NCBI GenBank assembly: GCA_020137815.1
Contig: CM035350.1
Location: 1,918,335 to 1,982,334, forward strand
Source of the DNA: Hormiphora californensis
Lineage: Eukaryota; Ctenophora; Tentaculata; Cydippida; Pleurobrachiidae
Reading direction: 5' to 3'
Length of the DNA stretch: 64,000 nt
Made by a program: the position numbers and the translations under genes. Below the pieces are notes generated by a model, which worked only from the letters and a program-made list of their open reading frames with translations, made no database searches and was not told the origin of the DNA. The first letter of the stretch is position 1. Every line of letters starts with the position of its first letter. Positions 63,011 through 64,000 of the stretch are shown piece after piece.

Positions 63011-63110
63011 TGACTTTCTTCGTACACGCTGTCAGAGCATTGGCCTGACCCATTCTCGGAGCGCGCGAGAACTGTGGTCAGAGCATTGGCCTGACAGCGT
63101 ACACGCTACA
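63011..63110. repeat. Palindromic CTGTCAGAGCATTGGCCTGAC unit
   Basis: GTACACGCTGTCAG faces CTGACAGCGTACACG, each followed or preceded by a copy of AGAGCATTGGCCTGAC-type sequence. The interior resembles 33233-33320. Confidence 0.6.
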
Positions 63111-63802
63111 CAGTGCTCTGTTCTGTGCCCCTAACAAGTTCGGAGTGGGCTCAACAAGAGTAGGCAGTCTTTTGTGAGACAAGAAATAGTAGTATCCCAG
63201 GTAATTCATTCTATCTGATTGTCTCCTCTATAACACTATTATCGTTTAAAACGTCCTTACTACAAAGTCATCACTGTAAACTCAGCTGTTTTCATTTCAC
63301 GTCATCGTCATTCATTTTAAACAAGTATACTACCTCATTTCAACATAAATATTAATAATAGTTGAGTTGCTCAACAAGACATAATGGGATAGCGTGCGTC
63401 AGTCGCGGTCAGACATACACCAATTACACAGTTAAAAGATCGTTTTCACGATTCGTGCATTTTCAGTTTAACGATATTTTAAGTGATATCATAGTCCTTT
63501 CCGCATTTGGAATCAATTAACTGTTATACTAATCAACTGCCCTAATTAACTGTACAGTCAGAACGGACCACTTGTAAACGAATGGGTATCCAGATCCTGC
63601 AAGTACTGCAGAAGGAACTATATCTTGATGGTTGATCGTTAGGCAAGAAAAAAGAAGGAAAATGCACTCCCTGTTTGTATTGACTATTGTTCATAGTATT
63701 TTTGGAAAACATGGCCGTTTGAGCAAGCTCTTGCTTCCCCTAAACGACTGATTTATATCTTCTCTAATCGTTTACTACTTCATATTATACTTCTTGTATT
63801 CA

Positions 63803-63947
63803 AAGTCGGATGTTTTGAAGTTGTCACCCCAAACAACTCGTATGAGTGTGATACTTATCGTTTTTGACCTGCACACCACACGCAATCATGTAATAGGCGC
63901 AAAAAAAACCAAGGGGGGGGGGTGAAAACTTCAAAAAAATCCGACTT
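63803..63947. mobile_element. 145-bp inverted-repeat element (AAGTCGGATTTTTTGAA family)
   Basis: Starts AAAGTCGGATGTTTTGAAGT and ends CTTCAAAAAAATCCGACTT with inner C- and G-runs, as in 1502-1747. The left flank is CA rather than TA. Confidence 0.65.
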
Positions 63948-64000
63948 TATACGTTTTCTTTTATCCTTTTTGTAAAATGTAAAATGAACAACTCTGACCA

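Overview
The window is eukaryotic nuclear DNA from an animal. Its genes are split into many short exons with GT-AG introns, and the proteins belong to animal signalling and trafficking families: a TGF-beta ligand, an adhesion GPCR, an endophilin-B, a SKI/SNO/DAC-domain protein and a microsomal cytochrome P450. The gene order is compact, introns are mostly 60-500 bp, and small inverted-repeat transposons are dense. I favour a non-bilaterian animal, probably a sponge. That is inference from gene style, not proof.

Layout. 1.4-2.4 kb: 3' exons of a TGF-beta ligand (minus strand). 2.7-5.0 kb: low-quality homopolymer-rich sequence around a 100-N gap. 5-13 kb: no supported gene; microsatellites and a minisatellite-bearing transposon. 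13.4-35.5 kb is the gene-rich core: an adhesion GPCR (+), the convergent 3' end of an unidentified gene (-) with a broken tandem copy of two of its exons, an EF-hand protein (-) divergent from an endophilin-B gene (+), and a SKI/SNO/DAC gene (-) convergent with endophilin-B. 35.5-52.4 kb: transposons, a LINE fragment, microsatellites and long low-quality blocks. 52.4-58.3 kb: a cytochrome P450 gene (+). 58.3-64 kb: no supported gene; transposons and a tandem array of RFX X-box-like sites.

Gene models were built by hand from splice consensus, codon phase across every junction and family motifs. Most junctions are phase-consistent. Exceptions are stated: one region of the GPCR, one exon of the unidentified gene, and one acceptor of endophilin-B. 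The genes do not form one pathway.

The strongest unexpected content is the transposon record. There are two intron-borne palindromes of 1.0 and 2.1 kb that share internal blocks but have different ends. A 724-bp element sits in one palindrome arm, and the other arm preserves the empty site, which proves a TA duplication. A 1,483-bp element with about 110-bp inverted ends and a 9-bp duplication lies only 9 bp from a splice donor and carries retroelement-like sequence. An 828-bp element has an 8-bp duplication. Two elements of only 51 and 62 bp each carry a 9-bp duplication.
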